The notes under the pieces were generated by a model. The model was not told the origin of the DNA, ran no database searches, and worked only from the letters and a program-made list of their open reading frames with translations. 64,000 bases of DNA from an uncultured Clostridia bacterium (lineage in GTDB: Bacteria > Bacillota > Clostridia > Christensenellales > UBA1242), in the NCBI GenBank assembly GCA_934778205.1, contig CAKVOD010000003.1, positions 62,001 through 126,000 on the forward strand, in the 5' to 3' direction. The translations under genes and the position numbers were made by a program. Of the stretch, positions 1-12,300 are shown piece by piece. Numbering within the stretch: position 1 is the stretch's first letter; each line of letters begins with the position of its first letter.

Positions 1-738
1 ACCGCCGATATATGCGGTTGAAAGTTCACGCAATGAACTGAGTTTCGCATTTGTTACACTGACTTTTTCAATCAAACCTTTGTTTGTACCTGCGACTGCA
101 CCAACATTTGTGATGTTGCCACTAATTTGAACTGTGTCAAGTTTGAGGTCGTGTACGTACCCTGTATACGAGATTTCGCCAAACAAGCCAGCGTTGACAA
201 GTTCTGCATTAGCAGTTATAGTCAAATTCTTTATTGTATGCCCGTTCCCATTCAATTCGCCAGCAAACGCGCCGTTTGTGCAAAGCGGTTTCCATTCTTT
301 GTCCAACAAATCAATGTCACTAATCAATATATAGTGTCCGTCACTTGCGATGTTTTCAAGCGACTCAAAATCTTTGATTATTGTAGGATTATCGACAGAG
401 CCGTCTCCGATTTTGACAAAACAACGTTGAACTTTCCAGCCACGTCTTGTGGTGTTGAGCCAAATCTCGGTCGAACCGCCTGCTTTTGCCGTGAAAACGC
501 CACTTTCTTTGTCATAAGAAAGCAACTTGTCGTTTTGAACTTCCCAAGAAATTTTGGTGCTTTTTAGTGGGTTGTCGTGCTTAAATTCAAGCTTGAACTT
601 TTCGCCGACATTGACATTAACTTCTTGCGTTTGCAAAAAAATGTATTCTTCATCTTTCATAAAGTAATATGTTGTGACGCCAATTGCGACGCACATAAGT
701 AATGAAACCAAGAATACGACAAATTTTTGATAATTCAT
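1..738 (-). CDS. GLUG-repeat surface protein, N-terminal part (runs off left edge)
   Basis: The minus-strand frame is open from an ATG at 738 to base 1, giving 246 codons with no stop, so the gene continues outside the window. AGGAGAG lies just upstream of the ATG. Residues 1 to about 27 (MNYQKFVVFLVSLLMCVAIG...) form a signal anchor with no lipobox. A short Ig-like stretch follows. Then comes a block of the kind 'DGHYILISDIDL..KEWKPL...FAGELNGNGHTIKNLTI', followed by 'AGLFGE', 'VGAVAGTNKG' and 'AYIGG', which are GLUG-type repeats. The same block types occur in the giant lipoprotein at 3335-21154, so this is probably a paralogue. The cell-surface location is inferred from the anchor. Ligand and function are unknown. 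Confidence 0.85.
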   Translation of the reverse strand, partial: MNYQKFVVFLVSLLMCVAIGVTTYYFMKDEEYIFLQTQEVNVNVGEKFKLEFKHDNPLKSTKISWEVQNDKLLSYDKESGVFTAKAGGSTEIWLNTTRRGWKVQRCFVKIGDGSVDNPTIIKDFESLENIASDGHYILISDIDLLDKEWKPLCTNGAFAGELNGNGHTIKNLTITANAELVNAGLFGEISYTGYVHDLKLDTVQISGNITNVGAVAGTNKGLIEKVSVTNAKLSSLRELSTAYIGG

Positions 739-770
739 TAATTCTCTCCTAACGTCTTTACTTTGCTTAT

Positions 771-799
771 ATTATACTTTTTTATGATGTTTTTGTCAA
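771..799 (-). promoter_or_regulatory. Sigma-A promoter for the GLUG gene at 1-738
   Basis: On the minus strand TTGACA (794-799) and TATAAT (771-776) are separated by 17 bp. Both hexamers match the consensus perfectly. It lies about 33 bp upstream of the ATG at 738. Confidence 0.8.
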
Positions 800-881
800 T
801 ACCATTTGGCAAGTTTTTTGACAACTTGCTATCTTTTTAGTGGGGGTAACGCGCTTGCCACACTTTCTTTCGCACAATTTG

Positions 882-910
882 TTGCATTTTACTCAAAAAT
901 ATATTATAAT
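882..910 (+). promoter_or_regulatory. Probable promoter of hisS
   Basis: A perfect TATAAT (905-910) lies 17 bp after a weak TTGCAT (882-887). The hisS start codon is about 40 bp downstream. This promoter is divergent from the one at 771-799. Confidence 0.55.
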
Positions 911-951
911 ACCATATAATTTATTAGTTTTGAAACAAATAGGAGCAATTT

Positions 952-2199
952 ATGAAAAATTTTGAACCCGTGCGTGGCACGCAGGACTATATTCCAAAGG
1001 AAATGCAACAACGCAACTTTATATATGACATCATCAAGTCGGTTTATACAAAAAACGGCTTTTTGCAAGTCAAGACGCCGATTTTGGAGGACATCGACTT
1101 GATGCTCGGGAGCGAGGGGGGCGACAATGTCAAGTTGATGTTCAAGGTGCTAAAACGTGGCGAAAAACTCGATTTGACAAAGAACAATCTTTCCGTCAAA
1201 GATATTTGCGACCTTGCTTTGAGATACGACCTCACGGTTCCACTCGCGCGTTTTTTTGCAAACAATCGCAATTTTTTGCCAATGCCGTTTAAGGCACTGC
1301 AAATTGATGAGGCGTTTCGTGCTGACCGCCCGCAACGCGGACGCAAACGCCAATTCACGCAGTGCGACATCGATATTTTTGGCGACCCTTCCATTAACGC
1401 TGAGATTGAACTGCTTGTGTGTGGCGGTGAAGCGCTGACATGTTTGGGGTTCAAAAACTTCGTTTTCAAAATCAACAACAGAAAAGTTTTGAATCAATTG
1501 ATTGTCAATAATGGTTTTTACCCTAATCAATGCGAGGACATTTGCATTATTCTTGACAAGTATGACAAAATCGGCTATGAGGGCGTCAAAAACGAGTTAT
1601 TGTTTGAAAATTACAACGCTTCATCAGTTACTTCCCTCATCGAAACAATTGTGGACGTCAAAGAAAATGGGTTTGACGCGCTCAGCAAATATTTAGAAGA
1701 AAATGACGACATCAGCAGTATGAAAAGGCTCATCGACGCGGTCAATGCGTTCAGTGACGGACTTTACACGGCGTGCTTCGATATTTCAATCATTCGCGGA
1801 CAAGGCTACTACACGGATTGCGTGTTTGAAGTTTATCTTGACGGATTTGAGGGCGCGTGTGGCGGTGGCGGGCGCTACAACAAGATGATTGGCAAAATCA
1901 CAAAGCAGGAATGCCCTGCAGTTGGCTTTTCACTAGGATTTGAAAGATTGTTTACTATTATAAATGAAAACGACCTTTGTTTGAACGCAATTCCAAAAGT
2001 TGCTGTGATTTATGCAAAAGACGACGATTTTGTTGATGTCAAGCGTTATGCTGACTCACTCAAAAAGGACTACGACATTGCTATTATGCCTCGTGCAAAC
2101 AATCTTGGGCACCAGTTGGAACTATTGAAAGACAATTGTTTTGCTTACTTTACAATATTTGGCACAAACGAAATAAATCAATTGTCCAGTCGCGAATAG
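952..2199 (+). CDS. hisS: Histidyl-tRNA synthetase
   Basis: Class II aminoacyl-tRNA synthetase that charges tRNA-His in the cytoplasm. The 415-residue protein starts with 'FEPVRGTQDYIP', typical of HisRS. Motif 2 is visible as 'RADRPQRGRKRQFTQCDIDIFG', the histidine-binding HisA motif as 'IIRGQGYYTDCVFE', and motif 3 around 'GGGGRYNKMIG...VGFSLGFERL'. The C-terminal anticodon-binding domain is present but ends abruptly after 'FTIFGTNEINQLSSRE', slightly shorter than the usual 420-430 residues. HisZ was considered, but the conserved active-site motifs favour a true synthetase. The start is set by AGGAG about 6 bp upstream of the ATG. No hairpin terminator is visible before the next promoter at 2216. 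Confidence 0.96.
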   Translation: MKNFEPVRGTQDYIPKEMQQRNFIYDIIKSVYTKNGFLQVKTPILEDIDLMLGSEGGDNVKLMFKVLKRGEKLDLTKNNLSVKDICDLALRYDLTVPLARFFANNRNFLPMPFKALQIDEAFRADRPQRGRKRQFTQCDIDIFGDPSINAEIELLVCGGEALTCLGFKNFVFKINNRKVLNQLIVNNGFYPNQCEDICIILDKYDKIGYEGVKNELLFENYNASSVTSLIETIVDVKENGFDALSKYLEENDDISSMKRLIDAVNAFSDGLYTACFDISIIRGQGYYTDCVFEVYLDGFEGACGGGGRYNKMIGKITKQECPAVGFSLGFERLFTIINENDLCLNAIPKVAVIYAKDDDFVDVKRYADSLKKDYDIAIMPRANNLGHQLELLKDNCFAYFTIFGTNEINQLSSRE

Positions 2200-2215
2200 A
2201 AAATCGACAAAGGTA

Positions 2216-2244
2216 TTGACAAATCTTCATTTTTGAGTTATAAT
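2216..2244 (+). promoter_or_regulatory. Consensus promoter for the membrane protein at 2277
   Basis: Perfect TTGACA (2216-2221) and TATAAT (2239-2244) are separated by 17 bp. The ATG follows 32 bp later, preceded by AAAGGAG. Confidence 0.85.
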
Positions 2245-2276
2245 CAAATCATAAATCTTATAAAGGAGTAAAGATT

Positions 2277-3122
2277 ATGACTGACACAAATGAAATCTAT
2301 GAATATGATGCGAAATTCCTGTATGACATGGCAAACGCTATCATTGACCAAATGGATGAAAACCAACCTGTTGCCAAAGACGAAATCGGCGGTGACAAAA
2401 AAATCGATTCGATTGAATTCGACACGAGCAAACTAGATGCGGAACAAAGAGAGTTTTGGGCGGTTATGAATGACCCAGCAAACCTTAGCAATCTTGATGA
2501 CGCACAAATTAAACAACTTTATAAAGAATTAAAAGTAAAATTCTATGCTGACAAAGAAGACAAAAAGTATTTCAAGAAAGTAAACAAAAATGTTAAAGCA
2601 ATGATTAAGAGCGACAAAAAACGTACAAACTTGCGCTTTGTTAAAAAAGCTGGTAAGTATGCCGCAATTGCTGGCATTGTCTTGACACCGATTCAAATGT
2701 TTGTCGAAGGTTACCGTCCTTTAAGACCTACTGAAGTATCTGAAATCATTCCTATACTTGAATACAATTTGACTAAACTTCACAACTATGCACCCAACAC
2801 AGAGGCTGTTATGATTGCCGCTGGGCTTGGTATTGCAGTTTACGCTGGCGCAAAGACCGTTATCAAAATGCAAGATATGAAAACATTGCGTAGATTGACT
2901 TGCAAAGTTCTTGCTGAAGAACTTGACTTAAATGATGTCATTCGCTTGAAAAAAGCAGTCAATGAAATGGGCATTAATGACGTAAAAGAGTTCTACCCTC
3001 TCGCTGAATTGTGCGAAGGAGCAAAACCTCAACAACGTGCTGAAGTAAATACTCAAGAAAATGTGGTCAAAGCAAGAAAAGTTGAACACAAAGTAAAAGA
3101 CGATGACGAAATGTCGAGATAG
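2277..3122 (+). CDS. Two-pass membrane protein of unknown function
   Basis: A 281-residue protein I do not recognise. Residues 1 to about 125 are charged and acidic-to-basic with no membrane segment, ending in a Lys-rich stretch. Two hydrophobic segments follow, at about 131-150 (AGKYAAIAGIVLTPIQMFV) and 180-198 (AVMIAAGLGIAVYAGAKTV), joined by a loop of about 30 residues. A soluble helical tail rich in Lys and Glu ends the protein. There is no signal peptide, so both termini are likely cytoplasmic. It has its own consensus promoter and strong ribosome site, and a hairpin terminator follows directly, so it is probably a well-expressed single-gene unit. Confidence 0.85.
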   Translation: MTDTNEIYEYDAKFLYDMANAIIDQMDENQPVAKDEIGGDKKIDSIEFDTSKLDAEQREFWAVMNDPANLSNLDDAQIKQLYKELKVKFYADKEDKKYFKKVNKNVKAMIKSDKKRTNLRFVKKAGKYAAIAGIVLTPIQMFVEGYRPLRPTEVSEIIPILEYNLTKLHNYAPNTEAVMIAAGLGIAVYAGAKTVIKMQDMKTLRRLTCKVLAEELDLNDVIRLKKAVNEMGINDVKEFYPLAELCEGAKPQQRAEVNTQENVVKARKVEHKVKDDDEMSR

Positions 3123-3140
3123 ATACATACATATTAATAA

Positions 3141-3168
3141 ACGCGCAGTCAAATGACTGCGCGTTTTT
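3141..3168 (+). terminator. Intrinsic terminator after the 2277-3122 gene
   Basis: An 11-bp perfect stem (3141-3151 with 3154-3164, GC-rich core) is followed by a T run, 19 bp after the stop codon. Confidence 0.85.
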
Positions 3169-3222
3169 CCATTCTAGTAGATTTCCCTACTTGCTTAATG
3201 ATTAATTTGTTTTATACAAGAA

Positions 3223-3287
3223 AAACACATAGTTGTTTTTTGAAGTGAACCACGTGAGAAACACACTTCATTTACAACTATGTGTTT
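3223..3287 (-). terminator. Long nested hairpin, likely terminator of the giant lipoprotein gene
   Basis: A 14-bp perfect outer stem (3223-3236 with 3274-3287) encloses a second 7-bp stem (3241-3247 with 3264-3270), and CACGTG sits near the tip. The arms are flanked by A and T runs on both sides, so it could work in both directions. Its main role is probably to end the minus-strand giant gene, whose stop is at 3335. A separate 7-bp palindrome (3291-3306) lies between the two. Confidence 0.75.
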
Positions 3288-3334
3288 TTTTGTGGCAACT
3301 GCCACAGTTTGCAAATTCACATTGACAAACTACA

Positions 3335-6300
3335 TTACGAATTAGTTGTAAAGTTTACCGTATTATAGCCGACAAATGTAGAATCGCTAAAACCTTCATA
3401 TGAGCATCCTGAAATTTTACCGTAGGTATTTTCATTTTCCGCTTTTTCTTTGATGAATCCAGCAATTGGACCACCATAGGTACTCGCTGAATATGAACCC
3501 TCATACTTGATTTCTCCTGTACCTTCATATTTGACTGTACAATTTTTGATATTTGCGTTGCCTAAATACCCAACAATTCCACCAAAGTATACGCCACCTG
3601 TTGCACTCTTAAAGGTCAAATTCAAGTTGCTAATCGTATAATCTGAGTGAATTATTTCGCCTTTGCTATTATAACTTTCGCCTTCAAAACTTGAAATAAA
3701 GCCTGCTGTTGTCCAACCTTCAGTATTATTTGCCCTATACATATTGTTGAAATTATTGATTTTTATTTTAGTTCCACTGAAATCAATATTTTTATTCTTG
3801 ATTTCCGGCAATGCGACCCAATCACCATATGATTGCTCGTCATTATAAACATTCGGCTTATTTGTTGCGCTCATATTATTTAGCGCCGTTTTATACAATT
3901 TGTATGTTACGCCACTGCTTGTGTACTGAGAATTTGCCTTTATAGATAACAACAATTTTTCATCGTAGCGTGGTTCGCCAGATGCAAGCGGATTATAGAA
4001 ATCTTGCGCAATCAATTCGCCAAGGAAATAATTGATAAATGTTTCAAATTGATGTTGTGACTCAATATACAATGTCGGGGTTTTTGAAGTATAACTATTG
4101 ACATTGAAGTATTGATTTACAAAGTAGCCACCTTCAATTGCAACAAGTTCCTTACTACTTCTCAAATTGCGAAGTTTTGGATAATTGTCATCGCCTGATT
4201 TTACCAAAGGATAACTATATTTGTTTGTCGAAATGTCGAGTTCCGTTGGCGACATTCCCCAAACACTGTCAAAGTTAAAGTTTTTATATACTTCAGTTTT
4301 GAACGCGTTATTTTGGTAAAGAGCGCTATTTGAGTCATCTACAACATAGCAATTTTGTACTGATGAAGATGCTTCGCCCAATGCAACGCCAACTGATGTT
4401 ACAAGAACGTTGTATGCTGGCTCAGCAATTTTCCCTGCCAATTGCCCACGTTTTCCGCTTCCTGTAAGAGGCCCGCGGTTGATGACATCACTAATTGAAT
4501 GATTTTCACTATTAATGGCTTTTGCATCTGAAAGACCAACAATGCCACCACCATAGCCATTTGTATTGACCTCGCCTTCGTTTGAACATTCCGCAATCGA
4601 GCCGATACCTGTATTATAGCCTACAATTCCACCGACATTGTCAGCGCCAGTAACATAACTGTGGTTGTCAATGGTTGTTGAACCTGACTCAATGCGTGTT
4701 TTGATTGTTTCACAAGCTGAAACTCTACCATTTGAGTTCGTCCCAACAACGATACCGACATTCTTTGAGCCTTTTACCTCAGCACCAACTGAGCACCCGT
4801 CTACGGAACCAAGGTTCAAACCACAAATTGCCCCGACATTTTCGTTTCCTTGCACTTTTGAATATGACGTGCCAGAAGCATAGATTTGAACATCTTTGAT
4901 TGTTCCTAAATTCTTGCCAACAACTAATCCAACATTGTTATTGCCATTTGATGTGCAATCAACCAAAATCAAGTTTTTGATTTGTCCACCACTTGCAAGC
5001 ACTTGGAACAAGCCGACATTGTCGTCTGTGCCACTGTTGAGTACGTTTCCTTTAATTGTTTTTCCGTTGCCGTCAAATACGCCTTGGAAAGGATAGTCCC
5101 CATTACTAATTGTGAGGCTTGCACCATCCAAATTAATGTCACGCATCAATTTGAATGTTTTGCCAACAAATGAATTGCCAAATTCAAGTTGACGATTCAA
5201 AGTGTCAAGGTCATCAACACTATATATTCTAAATGGATTTGAAATGCTTCCATCACCCATAAAGCCTGTTGTAGGCATATTTGCAACTGACGGTGAAACT
5301 GTGCCTACATTTCCTTGTGTGTTGTAGTTTGTCGGCGTTGTTTGCCCAGTAAACGCCAAGTTGAACACTACATCTCTAAGCATTAATCTAGCAAATTCGT
5401 TGATTACACTTGCTTTACTGCTGGATTCAACGCCAAAATTTTCAAGCCATAACTTTTTGTGTTTGTGAACACAAGTCGAGTAGCGAACTCCGATTCCTAC
5501 AATACAATAACATGCGCCGCTCAAATCATTACAGCATTTTCTATCCTTGCAATCACACTTACCAAATTCGCAATCACATTTAAACACATCTGAATCAAAA
5601 TATGCTAATGACTTTGTTACTTTTATAGAGTTAATATTAACAAGCCAATCAGTATCAGAATATTTACCATCAGTAGATTCAAACTTCAATCTAACATTTT
5701 GAGCATCATATGTCATATCCTTTTTTGCTCCATCGAAAGTTACTCCAGCAATTTCGACATCCACAAGTGTGAATTTAGTCATTACAAATCTATAATAGTT
5801 ATCAAGGTTATCACTATCATCTTTGACTGTGTAGTTTTCTACGTCCACTTTTGTAGAAACTGTTTCACCATCCTCATTCACTTGCTTTATTGTTTTACTA
5901 ATGGTCTTTAGTTCCATTACATAGCAGTCGTTGCTGATTGTTCCGCTGTTCTTTGCGTACAAGCAGTAGGTTGCATAACACGACTTAATTTCGCCAAGAT
6001 TTTCATAGACAAGTCCGCCTGCAACTTCGCTATCAACGACGGCTATTTCAGTATCTTCATATCCGCCCTGCAACTTTTTATTGTAGCGGTTAATGATTTT
6101 TGCAAGACTATAGCAATCGGAAATTGTTGCGTTTGCTTTGTTGAGTCCCACAAGTCCAGCAATATGGATACTGCCACTTAATGTAACTCCTTCGTACGTT
6201 GATTGAACAATCGTTGTACCTGCATCGGTGTACGCCTCGTCAAGTGAACCTTCATTGACCCCGATTAATCCACCAATATAGATATTTTGCATTTGAACAT

Positions 6301-9300
6301 TTGTAAGATTTGAATCTACGGCAAACTTGATTGTTCCAGAATCTGCAGCCACGTTGTCGCCCTTGCTGTATGTAGATTTCTTGACACTACCCAAGTTGTG
6401 CCCAACGACTCCACCTACATAGTAGTTTGCTCCAACATTTGAGAATTTGATTCCGTTTGTTGTGCTCATTGAACCATCGGTTGCACTGATTGTCATAATC
6501 ATTCCTGAATTTGCGTACTGCACTTCGGCGCCACTGCCGTTGAAGCCGACTATACCACCAAAGTTTGCAGTTTGCCCAAACATCTGACCTGCGGTTGCTA
6601 CTGACCAAACGTAACCATAGTTAGCACCCACGATTCCGCCGACGCAATATTCGCCTGAGATTCGCAATCCCCCATTTGCGATGGCGACTGCATCTTTGAC
6701 TGTGGCAATCTTGTCATCAATATTGACACTTACGCCAGCGATTCCGCCAACAAATGTTTTACCGATGACGCTTGCATAGTTTCTCAAGCCAAGAGTTGAG
6801 TTATCGACGCTTTCTAGGTAAACGTTCTTTGCGTACAAACTGCCTGCTTTGTTGTAGCCGACAATTCCGCCGACAAAGGACACTGCATCGATTGTTGCGT
6901 TATTTTGGTTCTTTCTTGAATTTGAATCGCCGTTTGAAATATCCGCGCGAATATCCGCACCATTCAAATACCCGACAATTCCGCCATAGAAATATCCGCT
7001 GTTGAGTGTGCTATTTGAATAAGTTGCACCCAAAAGCGCACTTTCAGCAAACCCCTCACTCAAAGTTTTTGCTAAGTCAGTTTGTTCGGTTTGAGTGTCA
7101 ACCGTAATCAAATTGTTGACCGTGACTCTATTACTTGTTTTCCCATTTTCAGCACTCAATGTGTGCGCTGAGGTATAACCAGCGATTCCGCCGACTGCAT
7201 AGCCGATTGCTTCGACACTGCCCTCATTTGTTGGCAAATTCAAAGTAACTGCGTCGTTATAGCCGACGATTCCGCCAACAAAGTTGCGTCCTTGAACTGT
7301 TCCTGAATTTTTGTGGAACACTTTAGTTGCAACGCCGTCATTGACAACCTTTTCATAGAAGTAGATATTTGGATTGTTGCTACCTGTTGAGTACCCAATC
7401 AATCCCCCGACAAAGTCGCGCCCGCTGATGTTGAAGTTGTTGTCTATATTGCTTGCGGTTTTGCTTGGAAGCATAAGCGTACCAGCAATACCGCCGACAA
7501 AGTCAAGCCCTTTTACTTTTGATTTTGTGACATCTTCACTTGATGCGATGGTGCTAATGTTTTTGATTTCGCCGTATGCTTTACCAAATGCTACACCGAC
7601 ATAGTTTGCTTTTGGAACTTCAATATTGACAATACCCTTAACACTAATGTCGCTTGCACTTCCGTTTGTGAAGTTTCCAACGACAACACCGATATTTTCA
7701 AAGCGAGTTGTTTCGCTTGTTGCTGTTGTGTTGACAATTTTTGCGTTTGTGAACTCAAGATTGAACAATTTACCTTCAGTCGAATTGAATGTGCCAATAA
7801 ACCCGAGATTGTTCGTGCCTTCAACATACATATTTTGAATCTTTACCTTCTCATTCAAGTTTTCACTTGTTGACAAGATTGAATCTTCAAATGTTTGTAG
7901 GCTGTGCCAAATCTTACCGCTCAAGTCGAACACTGAGGTGTGGTCAAGTTCCGTAACTTTCAATTCAAATACATCACCGTCGTTGACAAGTTTTGCATAT
8001 TTTGAAAGTTGGTATGAGTCTTTGATGTTGTTGCGCCACTCTTTTACTTGTGAAGCGACTTCGTTTCCCTCCTCATCTTTGACAAGGACAGTTTTTGTTG
8101 CTTCATTCTTTTCAAGGTACACGCCACGGACATCCAAATCGTCCCAATATTCGACGAATGCGCGCAATCTTTCTTCAGATTCGTCGTTTGTAACGCTCAT
8201 ATTCATCCACAATTCGCTATTTAATTTGTTCTTTGCGGAAGTGTCAATGTTCAAATCGCCAATTTCAACGTTTGAGTTGAGTATTTTTGCAAGTCCCAAA
8301 TTGTTGCTTGTGACGCTGAGGTCGACAACGGATACTTTTGAACCCGTTTGCATCGTTTTTATGATATTGCTTGAGGTGCCGTTATAATCATTTGTTCCGC
8401 TGAACGCCGTGTTGATGATTGAGCCACCAAAGTCAAGGGCAAACACACCTTTGACACCATAGATAGCATTGTATCCGCCATCAAGTATTGCACTATATGA
8501 GTCGACTGTAACATTGTGGGCTGGCACTGTTTCGCCGTCCTCGCCTTTCATAAATGCTGATGAACTATCAATGTAGATATCATTTTCAAGTTTGATATTA
8601 TAATTGCCTTTCATCAAGTTCATCAATGTTTCCGTGTTGGCTGGAATATAGTACGATACGACTGCGCCGTTGACAAGTTCATTCACTCTTGTTTTTGGAA
8701 CATTCTCACTCAAAATTGGGTTGTATTCATAGCCATAGTTCGTGGCAAGTTCTGCCTCAGTCGCTGAGTCAAGGTCCTGAATCAACTCATTTGTGATTAT
8801 GTTTGTTGTACGCCCTTCAACGCTTGTGACGTCGTCGCCGACATTGTTTTCAAGGTGTACTGAATTTGTATATTCTTGTTTTACAACTTCGACTTTCCCA
8901 TAGTAGTTTTTGATTGTCGAATCTTTTGCATATCCTGCAATCTGTCCAACATTGATTTTCTGACTATTTGTGTCGTCATAATTGACTTGCGAAATTGAGA
9001 ATATATTGAGCATACTTGCGTTGCTTGTGATTTTACCAGCAAGCCCACCGATGTTGAGGGTTTTTAAACTTTCAGTTGTTGTGCCACCAGCGTTTTTAAA
9101 TGCTTTGTAATCGAATGACGCAATACGTGCATAGTTTGCGCTATTGATGATGCTTCCGCCTTTGACGTCGCCTGCAAGCCCGCCGATGTTGAGGGTTTGT
9201 CCACGAGAAACGAGAGTTTTGACTTCATCAATGTTTTCGTAGTATTGAGCGCCTTTTGCAAAGATTTCACCCGAAACCGTGCTTGCAAAAATTACTGAGC

Positions 9301-12300
9301 CACTTTCCATTGCACCGACAAGCCCTGCGACATTCATTGTCGAGTTATTGACTGTCGAACTCGATTGGAAATCAATGTAAACATTTTTAAGGCTCAAGCC
9401 CGAAATGCACGAGCCGTCTTTTAAAATTCTGAACAAGCCTACGTTTTCTGTGTCAACTGGGTCGTCAATGACATTAAATTCTTCGTCAAATACTTTTGGA
9501 GATTCTTTGACAGTAAAACCACTGATTGAGAACCCGTTTCCATTCAAGAAACCATAGAACTCACTAATCATTGGACTATTGTTTGAAATTACTTTCCCTT
9601 GCGTGTCATAGACGTGCGTAGGTATTTCATCGACGTTGCCTGTTACGAGGTAATAGTTATATTCCTCACTGCCCTTTGCAAAGTCAGTGATGTTCAACAA
9701 GTCTTGCGATTGTGTGAGTTGAATTGGATTGATTTTTGAGCCGACTTTTGTGCCGTAGACGGCAAAGTCTTGCGTGCGGTCATTGATACCCAAAGCATAA
9801 ACATCGACACCCAAAACTGGATAGTACAAACTTGGGTCTATTTTAAAGTTTTTATCATTTTTAAACTTTTCTATAATTCCAGCGCTTGACATTCCAAAAT
9901 AGCTGTCATAGTCTACGACCAAAGCATAATAATGCTCATAGACACACTCGCTTGCAATTGATTTTGCATTTGAATCGTTTGTGATGTCGACAAGCGTTGA
10001 ATCGGCATATCCTAGAATTTGTCCAAACCCTTTGATTGTTGAAGTATTTGACTTGTCTGTCAATGTTGTCAAGCTGTAACAATCTTTTACGACTGTTGCA
10101 CCGCTAGTCACTTGCGGAACAACAATTTGTCCAGCAAAACCGCCGATGACGATGTCATTTGCAACTGTTTCGCCCGTGTTTTTGCCGTTGACTGTGATGC
10201 TACCTGACGAATAGCAGTTTGAAATCTCTAAAATCTGCTCCTCGCCGTTCTCCGATTCTTTAAATTGTTCGATACGCCCCAAGAAGCCACCGAGCACTGT
10301 ATCAATTTTGTTTTCCGAATACAAATTGAGCACAGGTACTTCAATGCTTGTGCTGCTGAACGATTGTTTAAGTTCAATCTTTTGCGCTGAAGAACCTTCA
10401 TGCGTTGTCAAAATTTGTGAACCATTTGTACCCACAATTCCGCCAACATAGATTGACATATTGTAGTATTCGCCATTGTAGTTTGTTTTGCTGTCAAGCA
10501 TTGTATATTCAATTGAGCCGTCAAGTTCATTATTTGACTGCTTGCATAGTCCAATTTTTTGGTTGCTTGCAGTTCTCACAACTTCACCTGCGTTGATTTG
10601 CCCGACAATTCCACCGACTTTGGCAGTTTTCCCGCCCGCGACGCTTGTTTCGCGCTTCAAAATGCCGATGTCAAGGCTTGAGAGTGAATCGGAAATACTT
10701 GATGTAATGATGCGCTTTGCGTTTGTAACTTCGCTTTCGTCGTCATCAACAAGCAAGTTTTCCATCACACCGACAATGCCACCTGCAAACTCACTACTGC
10801 TGACAATCATTGAATTTTTTGTCGCTTTTGTCGTCACGACGTTTTTGATTGTTGCACCGCGCGCATTTGCAACAAGTGCGCCGATATATGCTGAGTTAGA
10901 ACCAAAATCCTTCCCGACAATTTCATCGACAGTGATGACAAGGTTTTCAAACGTTGCCCCACTCTTTGTCTTGTAGTTGTAGCCTGTCACGCCAAATAAG
11001 CCGACATTTTGTATGTTGCTTGCGACAATTTTAAGGTTTTCAATCTTATAATAGGTGTTCTTTGTTTGATATGAGCCACCATTGACTTTTACTTCCGAGC
11101 GAAGCGTTCCGCTAAATGGCTCTTTTTCCGTGCCGAGTGGCAACCACGAGTCAATGCCTGAAAGGTCGATGTCGTCGACAATCAAGTAGTTCGCTGACAA
11201 ATTCCAAATGATTTGCAACAAGTCGCTTGCGCTTTCAATCGTGATTGTATCTGGAACTGCTTTGATGTCGATTTCAGGATACTTGCTGTCATTCATCAAA
11301 TCCCAAACAAACCTATAGTAACTGCCAAAATATTGTTGCTTGTTTTCGTATGTGAGGCTTGTAAACGGAATTGGCTCAGCAATGTGCATCCATTCGTCGT
11401 TTTCATCCTCATTACCGCGCGTGCTAAGCAAGTTGGTGTCATTTCTTCCAGCAACATAGAAGTTGATGAGGTTGACACGGCTTTCCTTGTCTTTAGGGTG
11501 CGTGGTGTTGATGTATGTGCGTGGCAAATTGGTGTCATAGTTTCCTATCATACCACCCCAGTTTTTAATTGAGGAAAGCGTTGTTTGGTCAGCAGACGTC
11601 CAGTTGTTCCCCGCCATAACATAACTCAAAACCATTGAGTTTTGGTCTTTTTGAATAATTGTTTCGCCAGAAGTAACAGACTTAAAGTTCAATGTGCAGT
11701 CGATGTTCATATCTTTGTCAAAATATAGTGGCAAAAGCCCTTCGTTATAGAAAGTCGAACTACCCGACGGCACATACGTTGAGATGATGCCACCAATCAA
11801 ACCGCCGACAGATGTTCTGCCCACAACACTACCCGTTGCGACAACTGCTTTGATGTCACCCGATATTGTTGCGCCGACTGCGCCACCACTTAGATTGCTA
11901 TATGGATTACGAACATAAGCGTGACTGATTGAATCAAGAATTGTACCGCCAAAGTTGAACCCGACGAGTCCACCACTTGCTTTTGTGGTCGTGTTTTTCT
12001 TGAAGAAGTCAAGATTGATGTCGTCACTTGTTGCGCCAAATGACAATTTGTCGATTTCGTTTTGCTTTGTGTGAGCAATTTTTGCTTGCGACATTTTCCC
12101 GCGAAGTTCGCCGATGATACCGCCTGCGTAATCGTCGCCTGAAATATAACTTGAACCGCTGATTTCAAAGTCTATGTTTGAAACAAATGTGTAAAGTCCA
12201 ACCATTCCAAACACGCCACCTGCTGTCGCACCGATGACTTTGACGTCACCTGAAACAGTAATGTCATACACATTTGGAGCAAGATAACATTCCATTATTG

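Noticed and set aside
952..2199. HisZ (ATP-PRPP regulatory subunit) instead of HisRS
   Set aside because: HisRS motif 2, the histidine-binding motif and a C-terminal anticodon-binding region are present, and there is no his operon around it.
7938..8387. Plus-strand open frames inside the giant genes (also 10488-10976, 14796-15452, 18780-19259, 36413-36808)
   Set aside because: They are antisense to intact repeat-protein frames, have no ribosome site and show low-complexity translation. The long opposing coding frame explains them.
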